The notes under the pieces: model-generated
Database searches by the model: none
Seen by the model: only the letters and a program-made list of their open reading frames with translations
Told to the model about the DNA's origin: nothing
Program-made: the position numbers and the translations under genes
DNA from: an uncultured Actinomycetes bacterium
GTDB lineage: Bacteria; Actinomycetota; Actinomycetes; S36-B12
Direction: 5' to 3'
Length of the DNA: 45,133 nt
Assembly (NCBI GenBank): GCA_903832025.1
Contig: CAIKZY010000084.1
Coordinates: forward strand, 1 to 45,133
In this document: piece by piece, positions 10,146-18,598 of the stretch
Layout of the letters: every line of letters starts with the position of its first letter
How positions within the stretch are numbered: the stretch's first letter is position 1

Positions 10146-10622
10146 ATGCCCAGCCCCTTTGCCTGGAATCAGCTTTCTGAGCCGATGCAGGAGCGGTACG
10201 GCGCAGGTCGCTCACACCGTCGCACGACCATCGTGGCCGTGGGAGCAGTCATCCTGGCATTCCTCGTTGTGCTGGGCTGGTTGACGTACTTCAAAGCCAG
10301 AGTCGACACCCAGGCCTCCTTGGTGACCTGGAACGTGCTTGGCCCGGACCATGTGCACGTTGTGGTGGAGATCCATCGCCCTCAGGGCGTGGCGACCACC
10401 TGCGTGCTGCATGCCACCGACGCCAATCATCTGGACCTGGCCTACGCCACGGTAACCATTCCAGCCGGACCGGCCAGCACCCAGCTGCACTATGAGCTGC
10501 GCACCCTGGCTCCTGCCTACTCAGTCGATGTCCTTGGCTGTGCTTCGGGTCAATCGCCGGCCGTGCAAGCACCGCAATTCCCGCCAAATGTGGCAGCGCC
10601 CGAACAGCCCTGGACACCCTGA
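10146..10622 (+). CDS. DUF4307 single-pass membrane protein
   Basis: A 158-aa protein with a short cytoplasmic N-terminus containing RYG, one membrane helix (about 28-47), then an extracytoplasmic beta-rich domain (VTWNVLGPDHVHVVVEI, then a Cys pair). This matches DUF4307, found beside mca and greA in many actinobacteria (Rv1081c in M. tuberculosis). Function unknown. The track's much longer ORF from 9648 runs antisense through mca; the ATG at 10146 follows a good AAGGTGGTG site. Confidence 0.85.
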   Translation: MPSPFAWNQLSEPMQERYGAGRSHRRTTIVAVGAVILAFLVVLGWLTYFKARVDTQASLVTWNVLGPDHVHVVVEIHRPQGVATTCVLHATDANHLDLAYATVTIPAGPASTQLHYELRTLAPAYSVDVLGCASGQSPAVQAPQFPPNVAAPEQPWTP

Positions 10623-10661
10623 CGGATTTCACCGTTTGCCACGGTCGCCTATCCTTGTCCA

Positions 10662-11153
10662 ATGAGCGAGCAGCCTGTGACCTGGTTGACCCAGGACGCC
10701 TACGACGCATTGCAGAGCGAACTTGCCGATCGCGAGGGGCCGCAGCGCGCGGAAATCACCGCACGCATCTCCTTTGCCCGTGAGGAAGGCGATCTGAAGG
10801 AGAACGGCGGCTATCACGCTGCCCGCGAAGAGCAGGGAAAGAACGAGGCCCGCATTCGTGTCCTGAAGCATCTCCTGGAAAACGCCCATGTCGGTGTCCC
10901 AGACAGCGCCGATGACGAGGTCTCCCACGGCAAGGTGGTGACGGTGCGCATCGTGGCACTGGATGAGGAACTGACCTTCTTGCTCGGATCTCGTGAGGAG
11001 GCATCCACTGCCTCGGTCGAGGTGTACTCGCCGACCTCACCGCTCGGCGGTGCGGTGCTGGGACGTCGAGTGGGTGAGACAGTGACCTATACCTTGGCCA
11101 ATGGCAAGGACATGAACGTGGAGATCGTTGCCGTCACGCCCTACGTTGCCTAG
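10662..11153 (+). CDS. greA: Transcription elongation factor GreA
   Basis: A 163-aa protein that enters the RNA polymerase secondary channel and stimulates cleavage of backtracked RNA. The N-terminal coiled coil (about 1-80) carries the acidic tip EEGDLKENGGYHAA with the conserved Asp and Glu; the C-terminal FKBP-like domain ends with SPLGGAVLGRRVGE. The start TWLTQDAYDAL is typical of actinobacteria. Stands 39 bp after DUF4307 in the same direction. Confidence 0.95.
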   Translation: MSEQPVTWLTQDAYDALQSELADREGPQRAEITARISFAREEGDLKENGGYHAAREEQGKNEARIRVLKHLLENAHVGVPDSADDEVSHGKVVTVRIVALDEELTFLLGSREEASTASVEVYSPTSPLGGAVLGRRVGETVTYTLANGKDMNVEIVAVTPYVA

Positions 11154-11156
11154 TCC

Positions 11157-12002
11157 TTACCGGCTCGTCGTTCGGCGAAAGCGCCGAATTGCCAACGTCG
11201 AGAAGATCGCGATCACGACCGCGCAGGAGATGACGGTGTACCAGGCGGCGTGATCCAACGGCCAGTAGTCCGGCTGGATTCCTGTCGGGTTGCCAAAGAG
11301 CCGTCGACAGGCAAGCACCACGGTCGAGACAGGGTTATAGGCCGCGAACGCTTGAAGCCAGGACGGCATTGACGAGATAGGCACAAAGGCGTTGGACAAG
11401 AACGTCAGCGGAAATAGCCACACCAGCCCTGCGGTGTTCGCGGTCTCCGGATTGGGCATGTACAGCCCAATCCACGAACCCACCCATGACACCGTGTATG
11501 CGAACAGCAGCAACAGCGCATAGGCGGCAATTGCCGGAAGCACTCCGCCGGTGATTCTCCAGCCCACCAGCAAGCCGGTAATACTCAGCACTGCAAGCAC
11601 CAGGATCTGACGCGCTGCATCTGCGAATGTTCGTCCAAGCAGCACCGCCGATGGAGCCATCGGCAGTGACCGAAAGCGGTCGATGAGTCCGCGGTTCATA
11701 TCCTCGGCAAGGCCAACGGTGCTCGAGGCTGCGGCAAACGCTACGGTCTGGCCGAAGATTCCCGGCATCAAGTAACTGCGGTAGGCATCTGCCCCGCCAT
11801 CGCCTGGAATCGGGATGGCCCCGCCGAAGACGTAGGCGAATAGCAGCACGAAAATCACCGGCTGTACCAAGGAGAAGAACAGCAACTCGGGGACGCGAAC
11901 CGTCTGAATCAAGTTGCGGCGGGCGACGACCAGCCCATCGTTCAATGTCCAGCCGATGAGGGGACGATGGGCTGCTTGAGCAGCCTGAGTCGTCAGCGCC
12001 AT
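11157..12002 (-). CDS. ABC-2 type transporter permease (DrrB-like)
   Basis: A 281-aa permease with about six membrane helices. ABC-2 features include the N-terminal RNLIQTVRVPELLFFSLVQP and the later NAFVPISSMPSWLQ and NPVSTVV region, as in daunorubicin-resistance DrrB proteins. It forms an exporter with the ATPase encoded just upstream; substrate unknown. The track starts at 12062 inside that gene; the ATG at 12002 begins one base after the ATPase stop and follows GGAAGAAG, so the two are translationally coupled. Confidence 0.9.
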   Translation of the reverse strand: MALTTQAAQAAHRPLIGWTLNDGLVVARRNLIQTVRVPELLFFSLVQPVIFVLLFAYVFGGAIPIPGDGGADAYRSYLMPGIFGQTVAFAAASSTVGLAEDMNRGLIDRFRSLPMAPSAVLLGRTFADAARQILVLAVLSITGLLVGWRITGGVLPAIAAYALLLLFAYTVSWVGSWIGLYMPNPETANTAGLVWLFPLTFLSNAFVPISSMPSWLQAFAAYNPVSTVVLACRRLFGNPTGIQPDYWPLDHAAWYTVISCAVVIAIFSTLAIRRFRRTTSR

Positions 12003-12003
12003 C

Positions 12004-12990
12004 TCACTTCTTCCTTCCGCGACGCCCGGTGGCAACCGGCTGGGGTTCGGTCTCGGCAGCATGCCCGGTCAATGACATGAACACATCATCAAGTGTTGGT
12101 CGGCGCAGCACCAGGTCCTCCACGCCCACTCCGTTGGCATCCAGACTGCGAATGGCTTCCATCAAGACCGTAGACCCGGAGCGAACGGGAGTGAAAACGC
12201 GATCTTCTTCCACGATCGGCTCACCGGAAGATAGCGGCGCCAGGGCGGCAACGGCCTGCGCGATTTGATCGATCGAGGTCACCCGCACCTCAATGCGATC
12301 ACCGCCAATTTGATCCTTCAGTTGCTCTGAGGTCCCATGGGCGATGACCTTGCCTTGGTCGATGACGACGATGTCCTGGGCGAGCTGGTCAGCCTCCTCC
12401 AGGTACTGGGTTGTCAGGAGCACGGTGGTACCGGCAGCTACCAGGTCCTTGATGACCTGCCACAGTCCCAGGCGCGATCGCGGATCCAAGCCGGTGGTCG
12501 GCTCATCGAGAAACAGGATGGACGGCGAGGCGATCAAGCTCGATGCCAGATCAAGCCGTCGCCGCATGCCGCCGGAATACGTCCGGGCAGGTCGGTCGGC
12601 TGCCTCGCTGAGATCGAACCAGTCCAGCAATTCCGCCGAGCGTCGCTTCACATAGCCCGCGTCGAGGTGGTACAGCCCACCGAACATGCGCAGGTTCTCT
12701 GCCCCGGTCAGGTACTCATCGACGGCCGAGTACTGCCCGGTCAGTCCGATGGCGCGACGCACGTGATCGGGTTGGCGCACCACGTCGAAGCCGGCAACCT
12801 GAACCGATCCCGACGTCGGAGCCAGCAAGGTTGAGAGAATGCGCACCGTAGTGGTCTTTCCTGCGCCGTTGGGGCCAAGCAAGCCCACTACCTGACCGGT
12901 TCCGACAGTCAGGTCAATGCCGTCCAATGCGCGAACGTCGCCGAATGTCTTGACGAGGTCGCGGACGACTACCGCAAATTCAGAGCTCAT
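12004..12990 (-). CDS. ABC transporter ATP-binding protein (DrrA-like)
   Basis: A 328-aa ATPase. Walker A GPNGAGKTT is near residue 42, the signature YSGGMRRRLDLA near 140, and Walker B ILFLDEPTTGLD follows. The C-terminal extension is the DUF4162 domain of daunorubicin-resistance ATPases. It energises export through the adjacent ABC-2 permease. The ATG at 12990 is preceded by GGAAGGA; the longer track start at 13026 has no such site. The exporter's substrate (drug, lipid or natural product) is not determinable. Confidence 0.93.
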   Translation of the reverse strand: MSSEFAVVVRDLVKTFGDVRALDGIDLTVGTGQVVGLLGPNGAGKTTTVRILSTLLAPTSGSVQVAGFDVVRQPDHVRRAIGLTGQYSAVDEYLTGAENLRMFGGLYHLDAGYVKRRSAELLDWFDLSEAADRPARTYSGGMRRRLDLASSLIASPSILFLDEPTTGLDPRSRLGLWQVIKDLVAAGTTVLLTTQYLEEADQLAQDIVVIDQGKVIAHGTSEQLKDQIGGDRIEVRVTSIDQIAQAVAALAPLSSGEPIVEEDRVFTPVRSGSTVLMEAIRSLDANGVGVEDLVLRRPTLDDVFMSLTGHAAETEPQPVATGRRGRKK

Positions 12991-13058
12991 TGGTCCTTCC
13001 ACGCTTCCGCTATCCGCCCTGGCCATCTAATCACCATCGATACGCGGCTTGTGCGCGG

Positions 13059-13850
13059 CTACCGCTCCAACTGAGACCGCTGCTTGAGCCCTCGATGCTC
13101 GCGAAGCTGTGCGGAGCTGGCCGCACGCCGACCAGCCTCTGCAGATCCGCCATTATCGCCGCGGACCGCACCCGCATACCCAGACCAACCTCCGCGCGCG
13201 GCCGAGGTGGCCTGGTGGAAGGCACGCACTTGGTCATCCTTGGCCCGCAGCACCAATGCGCCCGTCGTCCCGGCAACTTCCTGCCCCTGGCTGGCCTGTC
13301 GCACCTCGTCCCTGGCCTGGCTCAATCGCTCGTGGATGCGTTGGACGAAGGCACGATAGAAAGCCGCACGAGCCGTTTGCGCCGTGTGTGGCTTGCGCTG
13401 TCTGCGTCCGAAGCCAGATCGCGATGTTGACACGTATGTCTCCGATCGCCAGATGCCCTGCGACAGCCAGCCTTGTGCCGACGTCGTCATCTGGACTGCC
13501 AGAGAGGCGAACAGGGTCTCCGCAGCGTCCAGGTCTTCCGGCATGCCATAACTGATCACGAAGGTGGAGTCCGAGGCCACGTCCACCTGGCAGTCGTTGA
13601 CGTGGGCGATCACGATGAACAGCGAGACCAGATGCACATTTGCCCGCTTGCCCTTGTCGCCGATGGTCCGCGTCCGGGACTGCGGGGACGCCGGCTGCTG
13701 CCTGGTGTGGGTGCGAGCACGAGCGAACGCCAGATCGATACTTGCCGCTGTGGCCAGGGCCTGGGCCTTCATCAGGTATGCCTCGGCCTCGGCGTGATTG
13801 TCGGTGCGCTCAGCCTTGGCCAGGAGCGCGGCAATTCGATCAAGATTCAT
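13059..13850 (-). CDS. DUF2786 domain-containing protein
   Basis: A 263-aa protein. The DUF2786 domain is at the very N-terminus (MNLDRIAALLAKAERTDN, with helical repeats to about residue 40). The rest is a mixed alpha/beta region and a basic, Arg/Gln/Ala-rich C-terminus. Molecular role unknown. It is coupled to the upstream TIGR04338 gene by a 4-bp ATGA overlap, so the two are very probably made together. The track's start at 13937 lies inside that gene. Confidence 0.85.
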   Translation of the reverse strand: MNLDRIAALLAKAERTDNHAEAEAYLMKAQALATAASIDLAFARARTHTRQQPASPQSRTRTIGDKGKRANVHLVSLFIVIAHVNDCQVDVASDSTFVISYGMPEDLDAAETLFASLAVQMTTSAQGWLSQGIWRSETYVSTSRSGFGRRQRKPHTAQTARAAFYRAFVQRIHERLSQARDEVRQASQGQEVAGTTGALVLRAKDDQVRAFHQATSAARGGWSGYAGAVRGDNGGSAEAGRRAASSAQLREHRGLKQRSQLER

Positions 13851-14338
13851 GCGCCGACCCGCACTCCAGCGCCGTCGTAGCTGGCACGAAGCACAAGCGC
13901 AGCGGCTGGGCTCAATGACTCCTGCACCAAAGTGCACATCACCGAGGTGAAGGATTCGTCATGCAGGATGGCAGATTCCTCACCAGCGCTGAACCAGCGA
14001 ATATGGTGGGCCAACTCGTGGATGACCACGGTTTGCCGTGCAGCCCATGTTGACTGCATGGGAATGGCGATCACTTGTGTCGCGGGTTCGTAATGCGCCG
14101 CAGCTGCACCCTTGCGCGCTCGCACGCGCACAGTCGGCACACGGCCGAAGACTGCCACGATGTTCGGCAAGTTCAAGGTGAACGCACAAAAGCGCTCGAT
14201 CGCTGACAGGTCCCCGAATCGAAGTTGCGGATCGAGATTCAGGACCGAGCCTAGGAAATCCACTTCCCCACCTCGATCCATCAGCGCGGACCATTGCTGC
14301 TCAGCTCGGTAGACCGCACTACGGGCAGAATCGGTCAT
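13847..14338 (-). CDS. TIGR04338 family putative metallohydrolase
   Basis: A 163-aa protein with a zinc-peptidase motif HELAH (His107, Glu108, His111), so a metal-dependent hydrolase is likely. The N-terminal VYRAEQQWSALMDRGG is the family signature. Substrate unknown. The ATG at 14338 lies 38 bp from the divergent MFS start; the longer ORF in the track would run antisense into that gene. Coupled by ATGA to the DUF2786 gene. The pairing suggests a two-protein unit, though no function is established. Confidence 0.85.
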   Translation of the reverse strand: MTDSARSAVYRAEQQWSALMDRGGEVDFLGSVLNLDPQLRFGDLSAIERFCAFTLNLPNIVAVFGRVPTVRVRARKGAAAAHYEPATQVIAIPMQSTWAARQTVVIHELAHHIRWFSAGEESAILHDESFTSVMCTLVQESLSPAAALVLRASYDGAGVRVGA

Positions 14339-14376
14339 TGGGCAACAATAGGCTCGCCCAGCGTGCAGGAGGAGCA

Positions 14377-15633
14377 GTGAGCCAGTTGACGAGCCAGCGA
14401 CGGGGGCTGCTGCGCGGCCTTCCGATCGAAGTAGCCGTCGTCTCCGCCGTGGCCTTTTGCGTGGCCTTGGGTTTTGGCATCCTCGGCCCTGCGATTCCGG
14501 TGTTTGCCAAGACATTCGGGGTATCGGATCTGGCGGCCAGTGCGGTGGTCTCGGTGTTCGCATTCGTGCGGTTTGCGTGCGCTCCAATCGCCGGTGGCTT
14601 GATCAACAAGCTCAATGAGCGGCTGGTGCTGGCCAGCGGCTTGATCATCGTGGCTCTTTCCAGCGCCTCGGCAGGACTGTCACACAGTTACTGGCAGTTG
14701 ATCGTGCTGCGCGGCGTGGGCGGCCTGGGGTCGGTCATGTTCACTGTGTCAGCGCTCGCCCTGCTGTTGCGTACCGTGGATGACTCCCAACGTGGTGTGG
14801 CCACCAGCGCCTACCAGGGTGGATTTCTCTTCGGCGGCATTGCCGGTCCGATCGTCGGCGGCTTCGTCGTGAGCTTCTCCCTTCGTGCTCCGTTCTTCGT
14901 CTATGCCGCAACGCTCACCGCTGCCACCATCGTGACATTGGTGTTCTTGTCCGAGTCAAAGTTGCATGACAAGGAACAGCAGGTGTCCCACGGCAAGGCC
15001 GATGAGACCGAGGGACTGGGACAGGCGCTTCGTCATCGCGGATACCGAGCAGCGCTTTCGGTGAATCTGGTGACGGGCATGGTGACCCTGGGCATGCGTA
15101 CTGCGACCATTCCGCTGTTCGTCACCGAGGCGATGCACCGGACCGCGAGCTGGACCAGCATCGGCTATCTCATCGCTGCCGCCCTACAAGCGATCCTGCT
15201 CCTTCCCGCCGGGCGCATGGCAGACACCGTCGGAAGACGTCGAGCCATGGCTATCGGCACGACCACCTTGACCATCGGTGTCACGATCTTGATGCTGTCG
15301 GGCTTCGCCGCCCATGACATCAATCCAGCCGGACTCCTGGCACTGCTGCTGTTCTTCGGCGGGATGGCCCTGCAAGGAGCGGCATCGGCGTATTTGAGTT
15401 CAGCACCGGCGGCAGTCGTGGGCGACATCGTGGAGGGCCGGCGCGGGGGAACCGTGGTGTCCACATTCCAGATGATGTCCGACTTTGGTCAGGTCATCGG
15501 GCCCTTGGCAGCTGGGCTCCTGATCGACTCCTTCGGGTTCAGCTGGGCCTTTGTGTTCGCCGGACTGCTGTCCCTCATCTCGGTGATCATGGTTTCATTC
15601 ATGCCGGAAACGCTTCGGCGGCGAAGTGCGTGA
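14377..15633 (+). CDS. MFS transporter (drug:H+ antiporter type)
   Basis: A 418-aa protein with about 12 membrane helices. Typical MFS features are the first helix FGILGPAIPVFAK, a helix 4-like LRGVGGLGSVMF and the inter-domain loop motif GRMADTVGRRRAM. The helix 5 stretch GGIAGPIVGGFVV resembles antiporter motif C, so efflux is likely. The GTG at 14377 follows GGAGGAG at ideal spacing, favouring it over the ATG at 14338. Substrate unknown. msrA follows 20 bp later. Confidence 0.88.
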   Translation: MSQLTSQRRGLLRGLPIEVAVVSAVAFCVALGFGILGPAIPVFAKTFGVSDLAASAVVSVFAFVRFACAPIAGGLINKLNERLVLASGLIIVALSSASAGLSHSYWQLIVLRGVGGLGSVMFTVSALALLLRTVDDSQRGVATSAYQGGFLFGGIAGPIVGGFVVSFSLRAPFFVYAATLTAATIVTLVFLSESKLHDKEQQVSHGKADETEGLGQALRHRGYRAALSVNLVTGMVTLGMRTATIPLFVTEAMHRTASWTSIGYLIAAALQAILLLPAGRMADTVGRRRAMAIGTTTLTIGVTILMLSGFAAHDINPAGLLALLLFFGGMALQGAASAYLSSAPAAVVGDIVEGRRGGTVVSTFQMMSDFGQVIGPLAAGLLIDSFGFSWAFVFAGLLSLISVIMVSFMPETLRRRSA

Positions 15634-15653
15634 TTGGCCCGTAGCATGGCGGT

Positions 15654-16295
15654 ATGAAATCGCGAATGGTCGACGCTGCGTCCGCCCTTCCCGGCCGCGC
15701 ACACCCAGTGAGCAGCTTGCCCGCTGAGCATGCGGTCCTGCACACATCGCTGATCGGACCATGGCCCGAGAACTCCGAAGTGATCTACCTGGCGATGGGG
15801 TGCTTTTGGGGTGCCGAGGAGATCTTCTGGCGCCTTTCGGGGGTGATTTGCACGTCCGTTGGCTACATGGGTGGGTTCACGCCGAATCCCACCTACGAGG
15901 AAGTCTGCACCGCATTGACCGGACACTCAGAGACAGTGTGCGTGACATACGACTCGACCGTCACCAGCGACTTCACGATCTTGAAGTCATTTTGGGAACA
16001 GCACGACCCCACGCAGGGCTACCGACAGGGAAATGATGTCGGGACGCAGTACCGAAGCGCCATCTTCACCACCACTGCCGCGCAGATGGAAATGGCCATC
16101 GCAACCCGCGATGCATACCAGCAGGTGATCGACGCTCGCGGCTACGGGCCAATCACGACTGAGATCGCTCCAGCGGAGGCTTTCACGTATTACTTTGCCG
16201 AGGACTACCACCAGCAGTACCTCTATCACCGCCCAAATGGGTACCGCTGTCACGCCAATACCGGACTCGCCCTGCCGATGCTGACTGGCGCCTGA
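15654..16295 (+). CDS. msrA: Peptide-methionine (S)-S-oxide reductase MsrA
   Basis: A 213-aa enzyme that repairs S-methionine sulfoxide. The catalytic motif is GCFWG near residue 50, followed by GYMGGFTPNPTYEEVC and the GTQYRSAIF block. It belongs to the long MsrA type with an extended N-terminus (SALPGR), like the E. coli enzyme. The C-terminal tail GYRCHANTG keeps one Cys that could resolve the disulfide; the second seen in E. coli is absent. Mycothiol-linked or thioredoxin recycling is possible. Confidence 0.94.
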   Translation: MKSRMVDAASALPGRAHPVSSLPAEHAVLHTSLIGPWPENSEVIYLAMGCFWGAEEIFWRLSGVICTSVGYMGGFTPNPTYEEVCTALTGHSETVCVTYDSTVTSDFTILKSFWEQHDPTQGYRQGNDVGTQYRSAIFTTTAAQMEMAIATRDAYQQVIDARGYGPITTEIAPAEAFTYYFAEDYHQQYLYHRPNGYRCHANTGLALPMLTGA

Positions 16296-16304
16296 CCGCC
16301 TCCG

Positions 16305-16658
16305 GTGACTGCCGCACCAGACCCCGATGCTGACTTCATGACCGCGCCAGTCTTGCCTGATGTGCCCCTGGAAGCAGAACTGCGACGAGTGACCGACAGG
16401 CTGCGTCACATGACGTTGGCACGCCTGGATGAGTGTGCCGGTCACGTGCGTGAAGTACTGTCGTCCATCGCTGGACTGACCCGAGCCCACGATCCATCAG
16501 CACCGGCGCCGGAGCTCATTCCGCAGTTGTCCAACACCGCACTCGCCGACCAGGTGCAAGTGCTCAGCAACGACTTGATTGCTCGCACCACCGCAGATTC
16601 GGTCGCTCGGCAGCAGCTCACTGGCCTTCTCACCGAACTTCGGCGCTCATTGCCCTAG
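16305..16658 (+). CDS. Hypothetical protein
   Basis: A 117-aa ORF with a GTG start nine bases after the msrA stop; an internal ATG at 16338 would give 106 aa. It is soluble, Ala/Leu-rich and mostly helical, with a central segment (LRRVTDRLRHMTLARLDE) and a C-terminal stretch suited to a coiled-coil. I do not recognise a family. Its codon pattern looks like its neighbours, and same-strand packing behind msrA supports expression. Confidence 0.6.
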   Translation: MTAAPDPDADFMTAPVLPDVPLEAELRRVTDRLRHMTLARLDECAGHVREVLSSIAGLTRAHDPSAPAPELIPQLSNTALADQVQVLSNDLIARTTADSVARQQLTGLLTELRRSLP

Positions 16659-16676
16659 TCGCGGGCTCCCGAGATT

Positions 16677-16694
16677 GGGTGCGCTCAGGCACCC
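16677..16694. terminator. Possible weak bidirectional terminator
   Basis: An inverted repeat GGGTGC, six bases, GCACCC lies between the convergent hypothetical gene and the Bax-inhibitor gene. The location suits a terminator, but no T-run follows on either strand, so it is weakly supported. Confidence 0.3.
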
Positions 16695-16709
16695 GGTGCG
16701 CTTGACTGA

Positions 16710-17513
16710 TTAGCGTCGGCCATTGACGATTGCCAGTAGGCGCAAGATCTCCAGGTATAGCCACACCAGGGTCACCAGCAGGCCAAAAGCCATGCGCCAC
16801 GACTCCCGCTCCGGCGCCCCCGCCGCGATGCCTTGCTTGATGGCTTCGAAATCCAAGAGCAGGGTCAACGACGCCAGGAGCACTCCAGCGAGCATGAGCA
16901 GCAGTCCCCAGCCGGAAACCCCGTAAAACCCCCAACCGCCACCAACACCGAACAGCGCGGCAATAACAGATGCGATTCCGATCGCGAAGTAGCTGATGAA
17001 TGACACCACCATGACCTTCAGGAATCGGCCATTGACCTTGATCAGGCCGGTGTTATAGACCACGAGCATCACGGCAAACGCCGTCAACGTTCCCAGGACC
17101 GCCTGCAGCACGATGCCCTGGTACTTGGACGCCTGGGCGTATGCGTCGTACCAATGACTGATGCCACCGAGCATGACACCTTCAGCGGCTGCGTATGCCA
17201 TCACCAGCAGCGGCTGGACAGTGCGCATCATTGCATTCGCGAACCCCAGCCCAAGAGCAATGAACGCCGCAACGATCCAGATGATCGGTGCATTGGCCGC
17301 CAGGTTCCAGCCGACCACCGCTGCCCCCACGGTCAGCACGAACACGATGGCGGTCTTGATGATCACGTCGTTGAGAGTGACCTTCACCCCGCCGGCGGCA
17401 AGGATGGTCGAGAAGTCCTTGTCGGCATCGACCTTGGCGTACCGCGAAAGTACAGGATTGTCTGAGGTGTTGTATCGATTGCTTTCGGTCATTTCCATAC
17501 GGTAACTCACCAT
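16710..17513 (-). CDS. Bax inhibitor-1/YccA family membrane protein
   Basis: A 267-aa protein with about seven membrane helices, the last ending at the C-terminus (LVTLVWLYLEILRLLAIV, then NGRR). It resembles the actinobacterial branch of the BI-1/YccA family, which begins with a hydrophilic NPVLSRYAK segment. Bacterial homologues act as pH-sensitive calcium leak channels or modulators of FtsH; the role here is inferred. Start is uncertain among ATGs at 17513, 17498 and 17492; none has a clear ribosome site. Confidence 0.88.
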   Translation of the reverse strand: MVSYRMEMTESNRYNTSDNPVLSRYAKVDADKDFSTILAAGGVKVTLNDVIIKTAIVFVLTVGAAVVGWNLAANAPIIWIVAAFIALGLGFANAMMRTVQPLLVMAYAAAEGVMLGGISHWYDAYAQASKYQGIVLQAVLGTLTAFAVMLVVYNTGLIKVNGRFLKVMVVSFISYFAIGIASVIAALFGVGGGWGFYGVSGWGLLLMLAGVLLASLTLLLDFEAIKQGIAAGAPERESWRMAFGLLVTLVWLYLEILRLLAIVNGRR

Positions 17514-17601
17514 CAGGAATTGCTCAGAACGTGAGCCAGCCGATGCACGTGCATCAGTTCCGGGAGCTTCACCAGTGCAGATCGATTGTTAGCATCACTG
17601 C

Positions 17602-18357
17602 GTGCTTGATTTGCGACTGCGCTCGGGAGTAGGCGGACTTCCACCTCGCACGCTCGCGCTCACCTTTGATGATGGTCCCGGAGTCACCGTTGGTGATGGT
17701 CCAGGCCCCAGAACGCTGGAACTGGGGCAATATCTTGCCCAGGAGCAGATTCCTGCCACCTTCTTCATGTGCGGTAAGAACGCCGCACTCCATCCATCCA
17801 TACCAGGGCAATTACTGTCACTGGGACACCAGATTGGCAACCACTCCTGGTCCCACCGATCACTTCCGGAGTTGAGCCACAAGGACATACGGCATGAAGT
17901 GCTGTCGACTCGGAACTTCCTGGCCGAATGCGGTGTCATGGGCGCAATTCCTTTTCGACCGCCATACGGTGAATGGACTGCATCTGTAGCCAAGGCACTC
18001 CGTGCCGATGAGCAGATTCGACACGGGCACGATGCCGTCTTCATGTGGAACATCACGGCCGAGGACTGGCGCTTTTGGGATGAGCGAATGACGCCCAAGG
18101 AGTGCGCTGATGCCTACCTCACCTCGGCCCTGACAGCCGACAGCGGCATCGTGCTCATGCATGACAGCCTGGCTGACCCGGGTGAGTTCACTGCAGCACG
18201 GCGTTCAAGAAACCTCACGCTCGACGCGGTCGTGCTGCTCATCCCGATGCTTCGCAGTGAAGGATTCAGTTTTGCTCCCCTGGCCGACGTGCGACGGCTC
18301 AACTCTGCGCGAATGGCAGGGCGCAAGCTTCGGTCGCGCCTCATCCGTAATCGCTGA
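17602..18357 (+). CDS. Polysaccharide deacetylase (NodB/CE4 domain)
   Basis: A 251-aa protein almost filled by one CE4 domain. Motif 1 TFDDGPG (catalytic base and metal Asp) is near residue 22, motif 2 HSWSH (metal His pair) near 82, motif 3 RPPYG near 119, and the last motif VLMHDS near 185. Such enzymes remove N-acetyl groups from cell-wall or other amino sugars. The odd point is that no signal peptide or membrane anchor precedes the domain from this GTG start, although most relatives are exported. Divergent from the BI-1 gene. Confidence 0.9.
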   Translation: MLDLRLRSGVGGLPPRTLALTFDDGPGVTVGDGPGPRTLELGQYLAQEQIPATFFMCGKNAALHPSIPGQLLSLGHQIGNHSWSHRSLPELSHKDIRHEVLSTRNFLAECGVMGAIPFRPPYGEWTASVAKALRADEQIRHGHDAVFMWNITAEDWRFWDERMTPKECADAYLTSALTADSGIVLMHDSLADPGEFTAARRSRNLTLDAVVLLIPMLRSEGFSFAPLADVRRLNSARMAGRKLRSRLIRNR

Positions 18358-18492
18358 TCAACTCAGCCTCGTACCAAACCCAGGACCAGCTCGTATGGGC
18401 CTTCTTCTGCCAAAGTCAACATCACCACTCACCCGGGAGTAGTGCTCGCGGAGGGGTCGCTCATGGGGAACCGCGGAGGAACAGCACTTCAG
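18358..18492. other. Intergenic gap without a gene
   Basis: This 135-bp gap lies between the deacetylase stop and the 3' end of the minus-strand tRNA. I see no ORF with a ribosome site and no convincing hairpin plus T-run for terminating the tRNA transcript. Confidence 0.5.
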
Positions 18493-18566
18493 TGTCCCCG
18501 GTGGGATTTGAACCCACACTGTGCCGGGTTTAAGCCGGGTGTCTCTGCCAGTTGGACTACGGGGAC
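18493..18566 (-). tRNA. tRNA with UAA anticodon (nominal Leu) but class-I, short-variable-loop structure
   Basis: Folded by hand, 74 nt. Acceptor GTCCCCG pairs with CGGGGAC, discriminator A73, no encoded CCA. D-arm GTCC/AGAC with GG in the loop, U8 and A14 present. Anticodon stem CCCGG/CCGGC (outer C-C mismatch) with loop CTTAAAC, giving U33 and anticodon UAA. The variable loop is only five bases (ACAGT). T-arm GTGGG/CCCAC with loop TTCAAAT. All usual tertiary positions are present, so it looks functional rather than a pseudogene. UAA normally means tRNA-Leu, but bacterial tRNA-Leu is class II with a long variable arm, which is missing here. Amino-acid identity is therefore uncertain. It lies 32 bp downstream of the dienelactone hydrolase stop, same strand. 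Confidence 0.82.
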
Positions 18567-18598
18567 CAAGACGTGCCAGCAGCGCCGGCCTAGTCTGC

